This document shows, piece by piece, positions 55,020 through 64,000 of a DNA stretch of 64,000 nt. The position numbers and the translations under genes are program-made. The notes under the pieces were generated by a model. That model did no database searches, was not told the origin of the DNA, and saw only the letters and a list, made by a program, of their open reading frames with translations. The stretch's first letter is position 1. Every line of letters begins with the position of its first letter. The DNA comes from Nocardioides piscis (GTDB lineage Bacteria > Actinomycetota > Actinomycetes > Propionibacteriales > Nocardioidaceae), in the NCBI RefSeq assembly GCF_011300215.1, contig NZ_CP049866.1:3535001-3599000 (forward strand). Reading direction: 5' to 3'.

Positions 55020-56558
55020 TCAGTCGTGAGGCAGGAGCCGGCGTCGGCGTACGGCGAACAGGACCGCCCCGAGGCCGAGCAGCCCGACCGGCGCGGCGTC
55101 CACGAGGGCGAGCTCGGTCCCTGAGCCCCCGGGCAGCAGCGTCGGGTCGGGAGTGGCGCCGACCTGGTCACCGTCGACGTCGACAGCCAGCACGTCGAGG
55201 CCGCGCACCAGGTCGACGGAGTAGGCAAGGTTGGTCTTCTTGCCGGTGGCGACACCGCGCGAGTTGTAGACCGGGACCCAGTAGCTGTCCCAGACCTCCG
55301 AGGCGCCGAACCAGGCGAAGCCGTGGCTGGTCGGGGCGAGGGGGTCGTTGACGTCGATGATCTGGGTGCCGCCGCCATAGAAGCCCACCGAGACGAGCCC
55401 GGACTGGTGGTAGTCGAACCAGTGTGCCGAGCAGAAGGCGCCCACGGGGAGCGGGTAGGTCACGAGGTCGGCGAGCTCGACCTTCGCCAGCGGCACGATC
55501 GAACCCTCGGAGCCGTCCATCCGCTTGACGTGCCAGGTCTGGAAGGAGCCGGCGGTGCTGCAGTCGGGGTCTTCGTAGTCCTCCTCGGTGACGAGCAGGA
55601 CGTTGCCGTTGGCCAGGGACGGAGCCGCGTCGGGGCGGAAGGCGGCTGCGTTGGGGTGGAAGGAGTTGTGGTGGATGAAGTTGTTGTAGCCGTTGGTCAT
55701 GCCCTCGCGCGACGAGTCGCCCGCGGCACCGGTGTTGGCGATCTCCACCGGCGCGACCGGGTCGGAGACGTCGAAGACGTAGGAGCCACCCGCACCGGTG
55801 TGGACGCCGCGACCGGCGCCGTCGAAGTTCCACTTGTGCCCGCCCCAGCCCACGGCGTCGGAGCGGAACGGCTGGATGCCCGCGGTCGCGGGGTCGCTGT
55901 CGACCTCGACGGGCTTGTCGAGGTCGGTCAGGTCGAAGATCGAGAAGCTGCCCTGTCCGGGGACCTGGCTGTCGTCACCGGCGGAGTAGACGTAGCGGCA
56001 GTCGGTGTCGACGACGCAGCTCACGGTGTGGGTGCTGGTCGTGGACGGCACCCGTGAGCGGATGCGGGGCGCGGCCGGGTCGGTGACGTCGACGATGATC
56101 AGCTCGTAGTCGCCCCGGGCCGGGTCGTTGATGTGCTCGATGTCGCTCGGCGAGGCCTGATAGAGGTCGACGCCGATCAGGGCGAACCGCTGGGTGGTCT
56201 TGCCGACCTTGCGCTCGCCACAGTTCATCGCCTCGTTCTCGAACTGCAGGCTCGGCAGGGTGCCGACCCGCTGGGGGTCGAGCGGGTTGCTGACGTCGTG
56301 GACGACCACGGAGTCGAGACCCGACATCACGAAGAGCGGCGCCGTCCTCATGAAGCAGCCGGAGATGCCGACAGAGCCGGGGTTGCTGTCCACGAGGTTG
56401 ACGTTGGGGCTCATGGCGCCCGGCGCGTTGAGTCCGCCCTCGTACTCGGTCCGCTTCTGCTCCAACCGGTCGCGATCACCGTGCGCGAACGCAGGGGCGG
56501 TCAGGGCGATGGAGGCGCCGAGGGTCAGGACGGCTGCGATGGCGGGCAGGGTGCGCAT
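55020..56558 (-). CDS. Secreted LVIVD-repeat protein with C-terminal anchor
   Basis: A 512-residue extracytoplasmic protein. It has a signal peptide (RTLPAIAAVLTLGASIALTA, then PAFAHGD) and several LVIVD-type propeller repeats: LFVMSGLDSVVVHDVSNPLD, YELIIVDVTDPAAPRI, SFSIFDLTDLDKPVEV, SYVFDVSDPVAPVEIA and GGTQIIDVNDPLAP. Near the end LLPGGSGTELA is followed by a helix (PVGLLGLGAVLFAVRR) and an Arg-rich tail, like a sorting or membrane-anchoring signal. Six cysteines suggest disulfides. The function is unknown; the LVIVD fold often mediates binding at the cell surface. Confidence 0.83.
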   Translation of the reverse strand: MRTLPAIAAVLTLGASIALTAPAFAHGDRDRLEQKRTEYEGGLNAPGAMSPNVNLVDSNPGSVGISGCFMRTAPLFVMSGLDSVVVHDVSNPLDPQRVGTLPSLQFENEAMNCGERKVGKTTQRFALIGVDLYQASPSDIEHINDPARGDYELIIVDVTDPAAPRIRSRVPSTTSTHTVSCVVDTDCRYVYSAGDDSQVPGQGSFSIFDLTDLDKPVEVDSDPATAGIQPFRSDAVGWGGHKWNFDGAGRGVHTGAGGSYVFDVSDPVAPVEIANTGAAGDSSREGMTNGYNNFIHHNSFHPNAAAFRPDAAPSLANGNVLLVTEEDYEDPDCSTAGSFQTWHVKRMDGSEGSIVPLAKVELADLVTYPLPVGAFCSAHWFDYHQSGLVSVGFYGGGTQIIDVNDPLAPTSHGFAWFGASEVWDSYWVPVYNSRGVATGKKTNLAYSVDLVRGLDVLAVDVDGDQVGATPDPTLLPGGSGTELALVDAAPVGLLGLGAVLFAVRRRRLLPHD

Positions 56559-56587
56559 GTCTCCTCAACGAGCCTCCCCCTTCCAGG

Positions 56588-57837
56588 TCACGTGACAGGC
56601 GTCACCAGTGCTGCCTCGTCCGCGTGGGCGATGTGCGCGAGCTCGCGCCACACTAGGGCCAGGGTGATCCCGGCTCCGGCGAAGGCGAACCACCATGGCG
56701 CGGTGAGTCCCCATTGCTGGGCGATCAGGCCGCCCAGCAGGGAGCCCAGCAGCATGCCGCCCATCACGCAGATGAGGTAGACCGAGCCGACCCGTCCCTG
56801 GAACTCGGTCGGCACGGCCCGCTGGCGCACGGTGTTGGACACCGTCCCCCAGACGAATGCATAGGCACCGAAGAAGAACATCAACGGATAGGCGGCGTAT
56901 GCCGATGTCGTGACCGCCATCGCGAGGTGGAACACCACTTCGGCCAGCAGCACCACCCTCATCAGCGTCGCCAGCGGCACCCGCTTCTCGAGCCGGCCGT
57001 AGGCGAAGGTCCCCAGCAGCCCCCGAGTGCCGAGGCGGTCGTCAGCAGGCCGAAGCCGGCGGCATCGAGGCCGACCCGGTCCTGGGCCCACAGCACCAGC
57101 ACCGACCAGGGAGCGGCCCAGGTGATGTTGAAGGTCACGATCACCAGGGCCAGCGTGCGCACCGGCCGGTGGTGCGCGACCCAGCGCATCCCCTCGACGA
57201 TGTCCTGACGCAGGTGACTGTCCAGCTCACGGCGTACGGCGCCGCGAGGCGTGCCGATCCGCGAGACCAGCAGGACTCCGAGGGCGACACTCACGGCCTG
57301 CACCGTGAAGGGAAGGGCCATCCCGGCTGCGAACAGCAGTGCTCCCAGCGCCGGCCCGATGAGCTGGTTGGCGGTGATGAAGCCGGCCTGGATGCGGGCG
57401 TTGGCGATGCCCAGGTCGGGCTTGTCCACCAGCATCGGCACCAGCGTGCTGGTGGTGGTGTCTGCGAAGACCTCTGCCGTCCCCATCGCGAACAGCACGA
57501 CGATCACGATCCAGATGTCGACGTGGCCGGTCCAGATGATCAGGCAGAGCGCCGCGAGCACGAGCACCCGCACCGCGTCCATCACCATCACCAGCAGCCG
57601 CCGGTCGAGGCGGTCGGCGAGGGCGCCGGCCAGCAGACCGAAGAGCAACCACGGCAGCGTCGTGGCCATCGCCGCGGCTGCGACCAGCACCGGGTTGCGC
57701 GTCTGCGAGGCGACCAGCAGCGGTCCGGCAGCCATCATGAGCCCGTCGCCGAGGTTGGTGGCCCACGAGCTGGTGGCAAGCCACCGGAAGCCGGTGCCGA
57801 GCCGCGTCGGGAAGACGGTGTCGGTCAGGCGGCTCAC
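56588..57837 (-). pseudogene. MFS transporter, frameshifted
   Basis: A major facilitator of the drug/enterobactin-exporter-like group. From ATG 57837 the first eight or so helices read normally (MMAAGPLLVASQTRNPVLVA, LLFGLLAGALADRLDRRLLV, ADTTTSTLVPMLV), to GFGLLTTASALGG. At a G5 run (plus strand C5 at 57020-57024) the frame is lost. One added G gives ALGGLLGTFAYGRLEKRVPL and continues through the last four helices (YPLMFFFGAYAFVWGTVSNT, YLICVMGGMLLGSLLGGLIA) to 56588, a typical ~416-residue transporter. Confidence 0.85.
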
Positions 57838-57889
57838 AAGCTCCGGAGCCTACGCGGACACCACGCGCCCGCGCCTTGCGTTTTTCCGC

Positions 57890-58081
57890 TCAGGCGGGGA
57901 GCATCTCCTGCTCGAGCGCGGCGACAGCCCGCTCCTCGACCAGGCGGTCGTTCTCGACCTGCAGCCGCAGCACCAATGACTCGAGCTCCGCGACGCGCAC
58001 GCGCAGTCGCTGATTCTCCTGAGCCAGTCGGGCGGGGATGCGGCGGTCGGTGTGGAGATGACCGATCAGCGCCTTCGCCAT
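57890..58081 (-). CDS. 63-residue coiled-coil protein
   Basis: A short protein, MAKALIGHLHTDRRIPARLA then LAQENQRLRVRVAELESLVL and RLQVENDRLVEERAVAAL, with strong heptad leucine/valine spacing that predicts a parallel coiled coil. ATG 58081 has AAAGGG upstream. Small proteins of this form are common in actinobacteria; the role is unknown. Confidence 0.7.
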   Translation of the reverse strand: MAKALIGHLHTDRRIPARLAQENQRLRVRVAELESLVLRLQVENDRLVEERAVAALEQEMLPA

Positions 58082-58154
58082 GGGGTGCGCCCTTTCGAGG
58101 TGGACGTGCGGGGAATTGATCCGTCTACCAGAGTCCCACCCGGGACCGCCCCGG

Positions 58155-59042
58155 TCAATCCGACGGGCCCCGGGTCCGCGCAGCCGGCCGTCGGGTCCGG
58201 GGCGGCCGCTGGCAGACCGGGCAGAAGAACGACGAGCGGTTCATGAACGTCGCTCGCCGGATCGGCGTCCCGCAGCGCTCGCACGGCTCCCCCTCGCGGC
58301 CATAGGCGTGGAGCGACCGGTCGAAGTAGCCGCTCTCACCGTTGACGTTGACATAGAGCGCGTCGAAGGAGGTGCCACCCTGCCCCAGCGCGTCGGTCAT
58401 CACCGCGCGGGCATGGGTGAGCACCTCGTCGGCCTGCGTGCGGGTGAGCCGGTCGCCGGGCCGGTCGTAGTGGAGCCGGGCCTGCCACAGGGCCTCGTCG
58501 GCATAGATGTTGCCGATCCCGGAGACGAGACCCTGGTCGAGCAGCTGGCGCTTGACCCCGACCGCACGTCGGCGCATCCGGCGCACCACGTCGGCCTGGT
58601 CGAAGGCAGGGTCGAGCGGGTCCAGCCCGATGTGCGCGATCTCGGTCGGCAGCTCGGCGCCGCCGTCGGAGACCAGCAGGCCGCCGAACATCCGCTGGTC
58701 GACGAACCGCATCTCCAACGAGCCGTCGGACGCGGACAGGGCGAACCGCACGCGCAGGTGGCGCTCGTCGGACGCGCCGGGCTGCTGGAGAAGCATCTGG
58801 CCGCTCATGCCGAGGTGTCCGAGGAGGGCGTCGCCGGAGCCGAGCGCGAGCCAGAAATACTTCCCGCGTCGGCGTACGGCGACGATCCGCTGGCCGACGA
58901 GGGCGGCGACGAACCCGTCCGCAGACCGTGGGTCACGCCTCAGCGGGCGCGGGTGCAGGACCTCGACGGCGTCGATGGTGGCGCCGGTGACGTGGCGAGC
59001 CAGGCCCGCCCGGACGACCTCGACCTCGGGGAGCTCGGGCAC
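58155..59042 (-). CDS. mutM: Formamidopyrimidine-DNA glycosylase
   Basis: MutM (Fpg) excises 8-oxoguanine and cuts the AP site. The 295-residue protein begins, after GTG, with [17 protein letters not shown] (catalytic Pro2 and Glu3), has [31 protein letters not shown] and the C-terminal zinc finger [20 protein letters not shown] and CPVCQ. The last ~20 residues are Arg/Pro rich. It lies 3 bases after the rnc stop, and rpmF-rnc-mutM is a conserved order. Confidence 0.96.
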   Translation of the reverse strand: MPELPEVEVVRAGLARHVTGATIDAVEVLHPRPLRRDPRSADGFVAALVGQRIVAVRRRGKYFWLALGSGDALLGHLGMSGQMLLQQPGASDERHLRVRFALSASDGSLEMRFVDQRMFGGLLVSDGGAELPTEIAHIGLDPLDPAFDQADVVRRMRRRAVGVKRQLLDQGLVSGIGNIYADEALWQARLHYDRPGDRLTRTQADEVLTHARAVMTDALGQGGTSFDALYVNVNGESGYFDRSLHAYGREGEPCERCGTPIRRATFMNRSSFFCPVCQRPPRTRRPAARTRGPSD

Positions 59043-59045
59043 GGG

Positions 59046-59750
59046 TCAGGCTGGGTCGAGGAGCTCGGGGTGAGCGGCGCGCAGCTCGGCGTAGGCCGTC
59101 GCGGCCGCGCCCTGCTCGGCCTCCTTCTTGGACCGACCGGTGCCGTGGCCGTAGAACTGGCCCCCGACGCGCACGCGGGCCACGAAGGTCTTCATGTGGT
59201 CGGGCCCGTCGGCCTCGATCACGTAGTCGGGGACGCCCAGGGCCAGGGAGGCGGAGAGCTCCTGCAGGGAGGTCTTCCAGTCGAGGCCGGCCCCCATCAG
59301 GGCCGCTGCGACCATCAGGTCGTCGAAGAGGAGGTGGACGACCTTGGCCGACGCCTCGATGCCGCCACTCATGTGGATGGCACCGATCAGGGCCTCGACG
59401 GTGTCGGAGAGGATCGACGCCTTCTCCCGACCGCCGGTGGACTCCTCGCCGCGGCCGAGCTTGATGTGCTGGCCCAGGCCGATGCGGCGAGCCACCCCCG
59501 CGAGTGCCCGGGCGTTGACGACAGCAGCGCGCAGCTTGGCCAGCCGCCCCTCGGAGAGCTCGGGGTGGGTGGTGTAGAGCGTCTCGGTCACCACGACGCC
59601 GAGCACGGAGTCGCCGAGGAACTCCAGGCGCTCGTTGGTCGGCAGCCCACCGTTCTCGTAGGCGTAGGACCGGTGGGTCAGGGCGCGCTCGAGGAGCTCA
59701 GGATCCAGAACTGGATTCCCGAGCTCCTGTCGCAGCTCCTGCGTGCTCAG
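59046..59750 (-). CDS. rnc: Ribonuclease III (start codon uncertain)
   Basis: RNase III cuts double-stranded RNA in rRNA maturation. Core motifs are complete: [37 protein letters not shown] (the signature), then the acidic residues in [12 protein letters not shown] and the dsRNA-binding domain [38 protein letters not shown]. After the rpmF stop no ATG, GTG or TTG occurs in frame before the conserved core; the best fit for family length (234 residues) is CTG 59750. The next in-frame GTG (59825) lies inside rpmF. Its short gap to mutM supports an operon. Confidence 0.9.
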   Translation of the reverse strand: MSTQELRQELGNPVLDPELLERALTHRSYAYENGGLPTNERLEFLGDSVLGVVVTETLYTTHPELSEGRLAKLRAAVVNARALAGVARRIGLGQHIKLGRGEESTGGREKASILSDTVEALIGAIHMSGGIEASAKVVHLLFDDLMVAAALMGAGLDWKTSLQELSASLALGVPDYVIEADGPDHMKTFVARVRVGGQFYGHGTGRSKKEAEQGAAATAYAELRAAHPELLDPA

Positions 59751-59766
59751 CGGAGTTGCTGGTGGG

Positions 59767-59952
59767 TCAGAGGACCTGGCGACGGTCGGCGCGGGCGCCG
59801 TACTGGCCGCACTCGCCGCACGCACGGTGCGGGAGGTGCTTGGCAGCACAGGCGGGGTTGGCGCAGGTGACGAGGGAGGGCGCGACGGCCTTCCACTGCG
59901 ACCGACGGTGACGCGTGTTGCTTCGCGACATCTTCCGCTTCGGAACAGCCAT
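59767..59952 (-). CDS. rpmF: 50S ribosomal protein L32
   Basis: A complete 61-residue L32 with [20 protein letters not shown] and the zinc-ribbon cysteines in [20 protein letters not shown] (CxxxxC...CxxC type). Present with rnc and the DUF177 gene in the usual order DUF177-rpmF-rnc. Confidence 0.97.
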   Translation of the reverse strand: MAVPKRKMSRSNTRHRRSQWKAVAPSLVTCANPACAAKHLPHRACGECGQYGARADRRQVL

Positions 59953-59997
59953 GGTTCTCTCCTTGTGTTGCCGATCGGGTCGCCCCGGCCGGTTGAG

Positions 59998-60561
59998 TCA
60001 GTCTGTGGTGTTGCTGCGGTCCTGCAAGGTCTGGAGCCCGGCCCACCTCGGGTCGATCTGCTCCTCGTGCGCGTGGTCGGGATCGTCGGCCAGCTTGGCG
60101 CCACACTCGACGCACAGTCCGGGACAGTCCTCCTCACACAGCGGCTGGAAGGGCAGTGCGAGCACCACCGCGTCCCGCAGCATTGGCTCGAGGTCGAGCA
60201 GGTCGTCCTCCAGCCGGCTGACCTCGTCGTCCACGTCCGTGTCGGACGGGTCGTGCTTGGCGTCGTCGTAGACGAACAGCTCCTGGAACCGGACGGTGAT
60301 CTCTTCCTCGATCGGTTCCAGGCACCGCGCGCATTCTCCGACCAGCTCTGCCGAGGCAGAACCAGAGACCAGCACGCCCTCCATGACCGCCTCGAGCCGC
60401 AGGTCGAGCTCGACCGGCGATCCCTCGGGGACATGTAGGACTTCGATGCCAAGTTCTGCCGGTGCCGGCACTGTGTGCACCGTTTCCCGCTGGGACCCCG
60501 GGCGGCGGCCGAGCTCGCGGGTGTCGAGCACGAGCGGCGCCCTCGGGTCCAGGCTGGTCAC
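59998..60561 (-). CDS. YceD/DUF177 family protein
   Basis: A 187-residue protein of the DUF177 family, which in bacteria is linked to 23S rRNA maturation. GTG 60561 with GGAG about seven bases upstream gives [20 protein letters not shown], the usual N-terminus. Four cysteines in [14 protein letters not shown] and [16 protein letters not shown] could bind metal. The frame continues upstream but without family character. It lies 45 bases before rpmF. Confidence 0.92.
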   Translation of the reverse strand: MTSLDPRAPLVLDTRELGRRPGSQRETVHTVPAPAELGIEVLHVPEGSPVELDLRLEAVMEGVLVSGSASAELVGECARCLEPIEEEITVRFQELFVYDDAKHDPSDTDVDDEVSRLEDDLLDLEPMLRDAVVLALPFQPLCEEDCPGLCVECGAKLADDPDHAHEEQIDPRWAGLQTLQDRSNTTD

Positions 60562-60683
60562 GATTTCACTCCAGGTCCGAACACTGAACAGAACCACGGA
60601 ATCGTAGCCGTCGGCCGGGGCAGGGGCAAAACGCCAGGTGGGCAGGGAGGGCGGCAGGGAGGTCGGGGGGTCGGCCGGATGGC

Positions 60684-61199
60684 TCACGCGCCACCCTCAC
60701 GCTCGGCCAGCCGCGCCACCAGCAGATCACGCACGAACTCGGGCAGGAGCCCGCTGACGTCGCCACCGAACGTGGCGACCTCCTTGACCAGGCTGCTGGC
60801 CAGGAAGGACCACTCGGGGCTCGTGGGCACGAAGACCGTCTCGACGGGCGCGAGGCTGGAGTTCATCTGCGCCATCTGGAGCTCGTAGTCGAAGTCGCTG
60901 ACCGCCCGCAGTCCCTTCACGATCGCGTCGATCTCGTGCTCGCGACAGAAGTCGGTGAGCAGTCCGGTGAAGCCGTCCACCCGGACGTTGCCCCACGTCG
61001 AGCACGCCCGGGTGAGCATGTCGATGCGTTCCTCCGGCGTGAACAGCCGATTCTTGGACTTGTTGACGCCGACTGCCACGACGACCTCGTCGAAGAGCTT
61101 GGCCGAGCGCTCGATGATGTCGAGGTGGCCGTTGGTCACCGGGTCGAAGGAGCCGGGGCACACGGCCCGGTGGAGCCGGCCGGGGGTCCGATCAGACAT
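60684..61199 (-). CDS. coaD: Phosphopantetheine adenylyltransferase
   Basis: CoaD catalyses the fourth step of CoA synthesis, adenylating 4'-phosphopantetheine. The 171-residue protein has the nucleotidyltransferase motif AVCPGSFDPVTNGHLDIIER, KGLRAVSDFDYELQMAQMNS and the SSSLVKEVA-type element (FLASSLVKEVATFGGDVSGL). ATG 61199 overlaps the rsmD stop by 8 bases; rsmD-coaD is the conserved pair. Confidence 0.96.
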   Translation of the reverse strand: MSDRTPGRLHRAVCPGSFDPVTNGHLDIIERSAKLFDEVVVAVGVNKSKNRLFTPEERIDMLTRACSTWGNVRVDGFTGLLTDFCREHEIDAIVKGLRAVSDFDYELQMAQMNSSLAPVETVFVPTSPEWSFLASSLVKEVATFGGDVSGLLPEFVRDLLVARLAEREGGA

Positions 61200-61808
61200 C
61201 GTGGGGCTCCTGGTCCTCGCCGGATTCTTCAAGACGGCCCGCGGAGGCGTGGGCGGCGTGACCGTACCAAAGCATCGTCTCGCCATACTTCTTGGACCGG
61301 TCACCCTCGAGCCCCTCGGGCCACCCCAGGGCGGGCCCGCGCACCGAGCGCTCGACCACGACCAGGGCCCCGGGGACCAGCCAGCCGCCCTCGACGAGCC
61401 CGGCCAGCGCCGCCGTGACCTCCTCGTCCGTGAGTGGATAGGGGGGGTCCAGGAACGCGATGTCGTATGGCGCTGCCGGGCTCTTGCGCAGGGCGCTCGC
61501 CACCGACGAGGCGGTCACGCTGACCCGACTGGTGCCGAGGGCGCGGGCGTTGCGCTCGATCAGGGCCGCGGTCTTGCGGTCCTGCTCCACCAGGGTCACC
61601 ACGCCCGCCCCCGCGACCACGCCTCGAGCCCCACCGCACCCGACCCGGCGTAGAGGTCGATGAACCGCAGCCCCGCCAGCGACCCGCACCACGCCTCGAT
61701 CGCCGAGAACAGGGCCTCGCGCACGCGGTCGCTGGTCGGGCGCGTGGCCGAGCCCCGCGGCGTCACGAGACGGCGTCCGCCGGCCACTCCCCCGATGATC
61801 CGCGTCAT
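61192..61808 (-). pseudogene. rsmD: 16S rRNA (guanine-966-N2)-methyltransferase RsmD, frameshifted
   Basis: RsmD methylates G966 of 16S rRNA. From ATG 61808 the protein starts [20 protein letters not shown], with [19 protein letters not shown] (motif I), then stops at a wrong-frame TGA after ~70 residues. The rest of the enzyme is in another frame ([31 protein letters not shown], i.e. the DPPY catalytic motif) and ends at 61192. Adding one G to the G5 run (plus strand C5 at 61608-61612) restores ~205 residues. Sequencing error is probable. Confidence 0.9.
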
Positions 61809-61881
61809 TCGATGCTCATCCGGGGTCCCCGCGGCGTTGTTCGGTGGAGTGCAGCGGAGGAGAAGAACGTCGTGGGGTGGT

Positions 61882-64000
61882 TCACGACTTGTCCACGAAC
61901 TCGGAGTGCTGGGAGGCCTCGACCTCGAGCACCGCGTGCGCGAGCCCCGGCCAGGTCGACAGCTCGGCGTCCTCGGCGAGCAGCTCGTCGGCCGCCTCGC
62001 GGGCCCTGACGATCGTCTTCTCGTCGCGCAGGACCCGCAGGGTGATCAGGCTGGACTTGAAGCCCGACTGGTTGGCACCGAGCACGTCGCCCTCGCGGCG
62101 CTGCTCGAGGTCGACGCGGCTCAGCTCGAACCCGTCAGTGGTCGCTGCGACAGCCTCGAGCCGGTCACGCGCGGGGGTGCCGGTCTCGGCACGGGAGACG
62201 AGCAGGCACAGCCCGGGGAGGCCGCCACGACCCACCCGCCCACGGAGCTGGTGCAGCTGGCTGACCCCGAACCGGTCGGCGTCCAGGAGCACCATGGTCG
62301 TCGCGTTGTGCACGTCGACGCCCACCTCGATGACGGTCGTGGAGACGAGCACGTCGACCTGCCCGGCTGCGAACGACCTCATGGTCCGGTCCTTCTCCTC
62401 GGGCGGCAGGCGCCCGTGGAGCATCCCGACCCTCAGCCCCTGCAACGCTCCCGCCGCGAGCTCCTCGTGGAGGTCCTCGACCGCTGCGAGCGGCACCTTC
62501 CTGGTCGTCACCTCGCCGTCCTCGTCGACGTCGAGCTGGTCACTCTCCCCGTCCTCCTGGGTGTCCCCGCTGATCCGCGGGCACACGACGTAGACCTGGT
62601 GGCCCTTGCCGACCTCCTCGCGCACCCGCTCCCAGACCCGAGCGATCCACTGCGGCTGCTCGGCGAGCGGGACGACGTTGGTCTGGATCGGAGCCCGTCC
62701 CGCGGGCAGCTCGGTGAGGACGGAGGTCTCGAGGTCACCGAAGACGGTCATCGCGACGGTGCGCGGGATGGGCGTCGCGGTCATCACCAGGACGTGGGGC
62801 GGGGAACCTGCCTTGTCGGTCAGGGCTGCGCGCTGCTTGACGCCGAAGCGGTGCTGCTCGTCGACGACGACCAGGCCGAGGTCGGCGAAGGCGACGGACT
62901 GCTCGAGGAGGGCATGGGTCCCGATCACCAGTCCCGCCTCACCGCTCGCCATCGCTGCCAGCGCCTGGTCCTTGGCCGGCTTCGACATCGAGCCGGTGAG
63001 GAGCACGACCGAGGTGCCGTCCGCTGCTCCCCCGAGCATCCCACCCTGACCCAGGTCGCCGAGCATGCTGGTGATCGACCGGTGGTGCTGCTGCGCCAGC
63101 ACCTCGGTCGGGGCGAGGAGGACGGCCTGACCTCCGGAGTCGACGACGTGGAGCATGGCGCGCAGCGCGACGACGGTCTTGCCGGAGCCGACCTCGCCCT
63201 GGAGCAGACGGTTCATCGGGTGCGCCTGGGCGAGCTCGCGCATCAGCACGGCACCGATCTCGCGCTGGCCCGCGGTCAGCTCGAACGGGAGCCGTTGGTC
63301 GAACTCCCTCAGCAGCCCGCCACCGCCGAGCCGCGCCTGGGCGCCGAGCGCGCGCTGCGCAGCCCGCCTCCGGGCCAGCACGAGCTGGAGGACCAGGGCC
63401 TCCTCGAAGCGGAAGCGCCGCTGTCCGGCACCGGCCTGCGCATAGTCGTCGGGTCCGTGCACCAGCCGCAGGGCAGTCATCACGTCGAGCACGTCGTAGC
63501 GCTCGCGCAGCTCGGGCGAGAACAGGTCGGGCACCTCGGTGACGACGTCGAGCGCGAACCGAATCACCTTGATCAGGTCCCAGACATAGAGCCGGCCGGT
63601 GACGGGATAGACGGGCAGGAGCTTGCTCAGCCTGGGATCGTCCTCGTCCTCGTCCCCGTCTTCGTTCCGGCCGAACATCAGCTGGTGGGGCTGTTCGAGC
63701 TGCCAGGTTCCGTTGAAGAGCTTGGCCTTGCCGGTGAAGAGCCCCCGGCTGCCCGGCGACATCTCGTCGGCATACTTGTGGGCCTGGCCGGCGTAGGGGC
63801 TGAAGAACGACAGCGAGAACGTCGGCCCGTTGGTGCGGATGCGCACCTCGGTGCGGAACTGCTGCTTGCGGCCACGGTGGAAGGGCTTCACCGCCGAGCT
63901 GGCCACCTCTCCCACGACCGAGAGCAGCTGACCCACCTCGGGCCTTCCGACCTCGGAGAGCTCCTTGGTCTCGACGTAGCGCCGCGGGAAGTGACGCAGG
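61882..64000 (-). CDS. recG: ATP-dependent DNA helicase RecG (5' end outside the window)
   Basis: RecG remodels stalled replication forks and branch-migrates Holliday junctions. The frame is open through the window edge, and the visible ~705 residues lack only the extreme N-terminus. Seen in order: the wedge/OB domain ([20 protein letters not shown]), Walker [23 protein letters not shown]-like [83 protein letters not shown] and the C-terminal TRG region. The acidic linker ([16 protein letters not shown]) is an actinobacterial feature. Confidence 0.96.
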   Translation of the reverse strand, partial: LRHFPRRYVETKELSEVGRPEVGQLLSVVGEVASSAVKPFHRGRKQQFRTEVRIRTNGPTFSLSFFSPYAGQAHKYADEMSPGSRGLFTGKAKLFNGTWQLEQPHQLMFGRNEDGDEDEDDPRLSKLLPVYPVTGRLYVWDLIKVIRFALDVVTEVPDLFSPELRERYDVLDVMTALRLVHGPDDYAQAGAGQRRFRFEEALVLQLVLARRRAAQRALGAQARLGGGGLLREFDQRLPFELTAGQREIGAVLMRELAQAHPMNRLLQGEVGSGKTVVALRAMLHVVDSGGQAVLLAPTEVLAQQHHRSITSMLGDLGQGGMLGGAADGTSVVLLTGSMSKPAKDQALAAMASGEAGLVIGTHALLEQSVAFADLGLVVVDEQHRFGVKQRAALTDKAGSPPHVLVMTATPIPRTVAMTVFGDLETSVLTELPAGRAPIQTNVVPLAEQPQWIARVWERVREEVGKGHQVYVVCPRISGDTQEDGESDQLDVDEDGEVTTRKVPLAAVEDLHEELAAGALQGLRVGMLHGRLPPEEKDRTMRSFAAGQVDVLVSTTVIEVGVDVHNATTMVLLDADRFGVSQLHQLRGRVGRGGLPGLCLLVSRAETGTPARDRLEAVAATTDGFELSRVDLEQRREGDVLGANQSGFKSSLITLRVLRDEKTIVRAREAADELLAEDAELSTWPGLAHAVLEVEASQHSEFVDKS

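Overview
The window is high-GC DNA with dense, mostly minus-strand operons, many 4-base ATGA/GTGA gene overlaps and many GTG starts. The gene order is the conserved actinobacterial core block that in Mycobacterium tuberculosis runs roughly from the Rv2867c acetyltransferase and ispG through dxr, rlmN, cdsA, frr, pyrH, tsf, rpsB, xerC, dprA, rnhB, lepB, rplS, trmD, rimM, rpsP, ffh, glnD, glnB, amt, ftsY, smc, mutM, rnc, coaD and rsmD to recG. A nocardioform or propionibacterial lineage such as Nocardioidaceae fits best, but that is an inference from style and synteny. No rRNA, tRNA, CRISPR array, insertion sequence or prophage was seen.

Layout. 1-7.5 kb: end of a propeller-like protein, a DoxX protein, then acetyltransferase-ispG-rip1-dxr-adenylation-like protein-M1 peptidase. 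7.5-12.8 kb: an accessory island with a RIO kinase, a LOG protein, a small protein, a DUF222 HNH endonuclease and a mannosyltransferase-like GT4. 12.9-18.7 kb: rlmN, a membrane protein, cdsA, frr, pyrH, tsf, rpsB. 19-33.7 kb: an M23 peptidase, xerC, dprA, comM, yraN, a DUF2469 protein, rnhB, lepB, rplS, a trmD-GNAT fusion, rimM, khpA, rpsP, a few accessory genes, an amidohydrolase, a NYN-like protein and ffh. 33.8-35.4 kb: an ECF sigma factor and a membrane-anchored partner. 35.4-41.3 kb: a nitrogen module with two tandem amtB-glnB pairs followed by glnD, each pair preceded by a GlnR-like site. 41.5-48.5 kb: a four-gene, translationally coupled glycan cassette with very large multidomain glycosyltransferases, which is the least ordinary part of the window. 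48.5-64 kb: ftsY, a thioesterase, smc, a methyltransferase, an LVIVD secreted protein, an MFS transporter, mutM, rnc, rpmF, a DUF177 protein, coaD, rsmD and the body of recG, which runs off the end.

Five genes (dxr, xerC, the sigma-factor partner, the MFS transporter and rsmD) are broken by what looks like the same event: one G/C missing from a short G/C run. Adding one base restores a full-length, family-typical protein in each case. Three of them are core genes, so sequencing or assembly error is the most economical explanation. They are entered as frameshifted genes.

The genes serve isoprenoid synthesis (ispG, dxr), phospholipid synthesis (cdsA), translation (rpsB, tsf, frr, rplS, rpsP, rpmF, trmD, rimM, rlmN, rsmD), protein export (ffh, ftsY, lepB), nucleotide and cofactor synthesis (pyrH, coaD), chromosome maintenance (smc, xerC, recG, dprA, mutM, rnhB), RNA processing (rnc) and nitrogen sensing (amtB, glnB, glnD).
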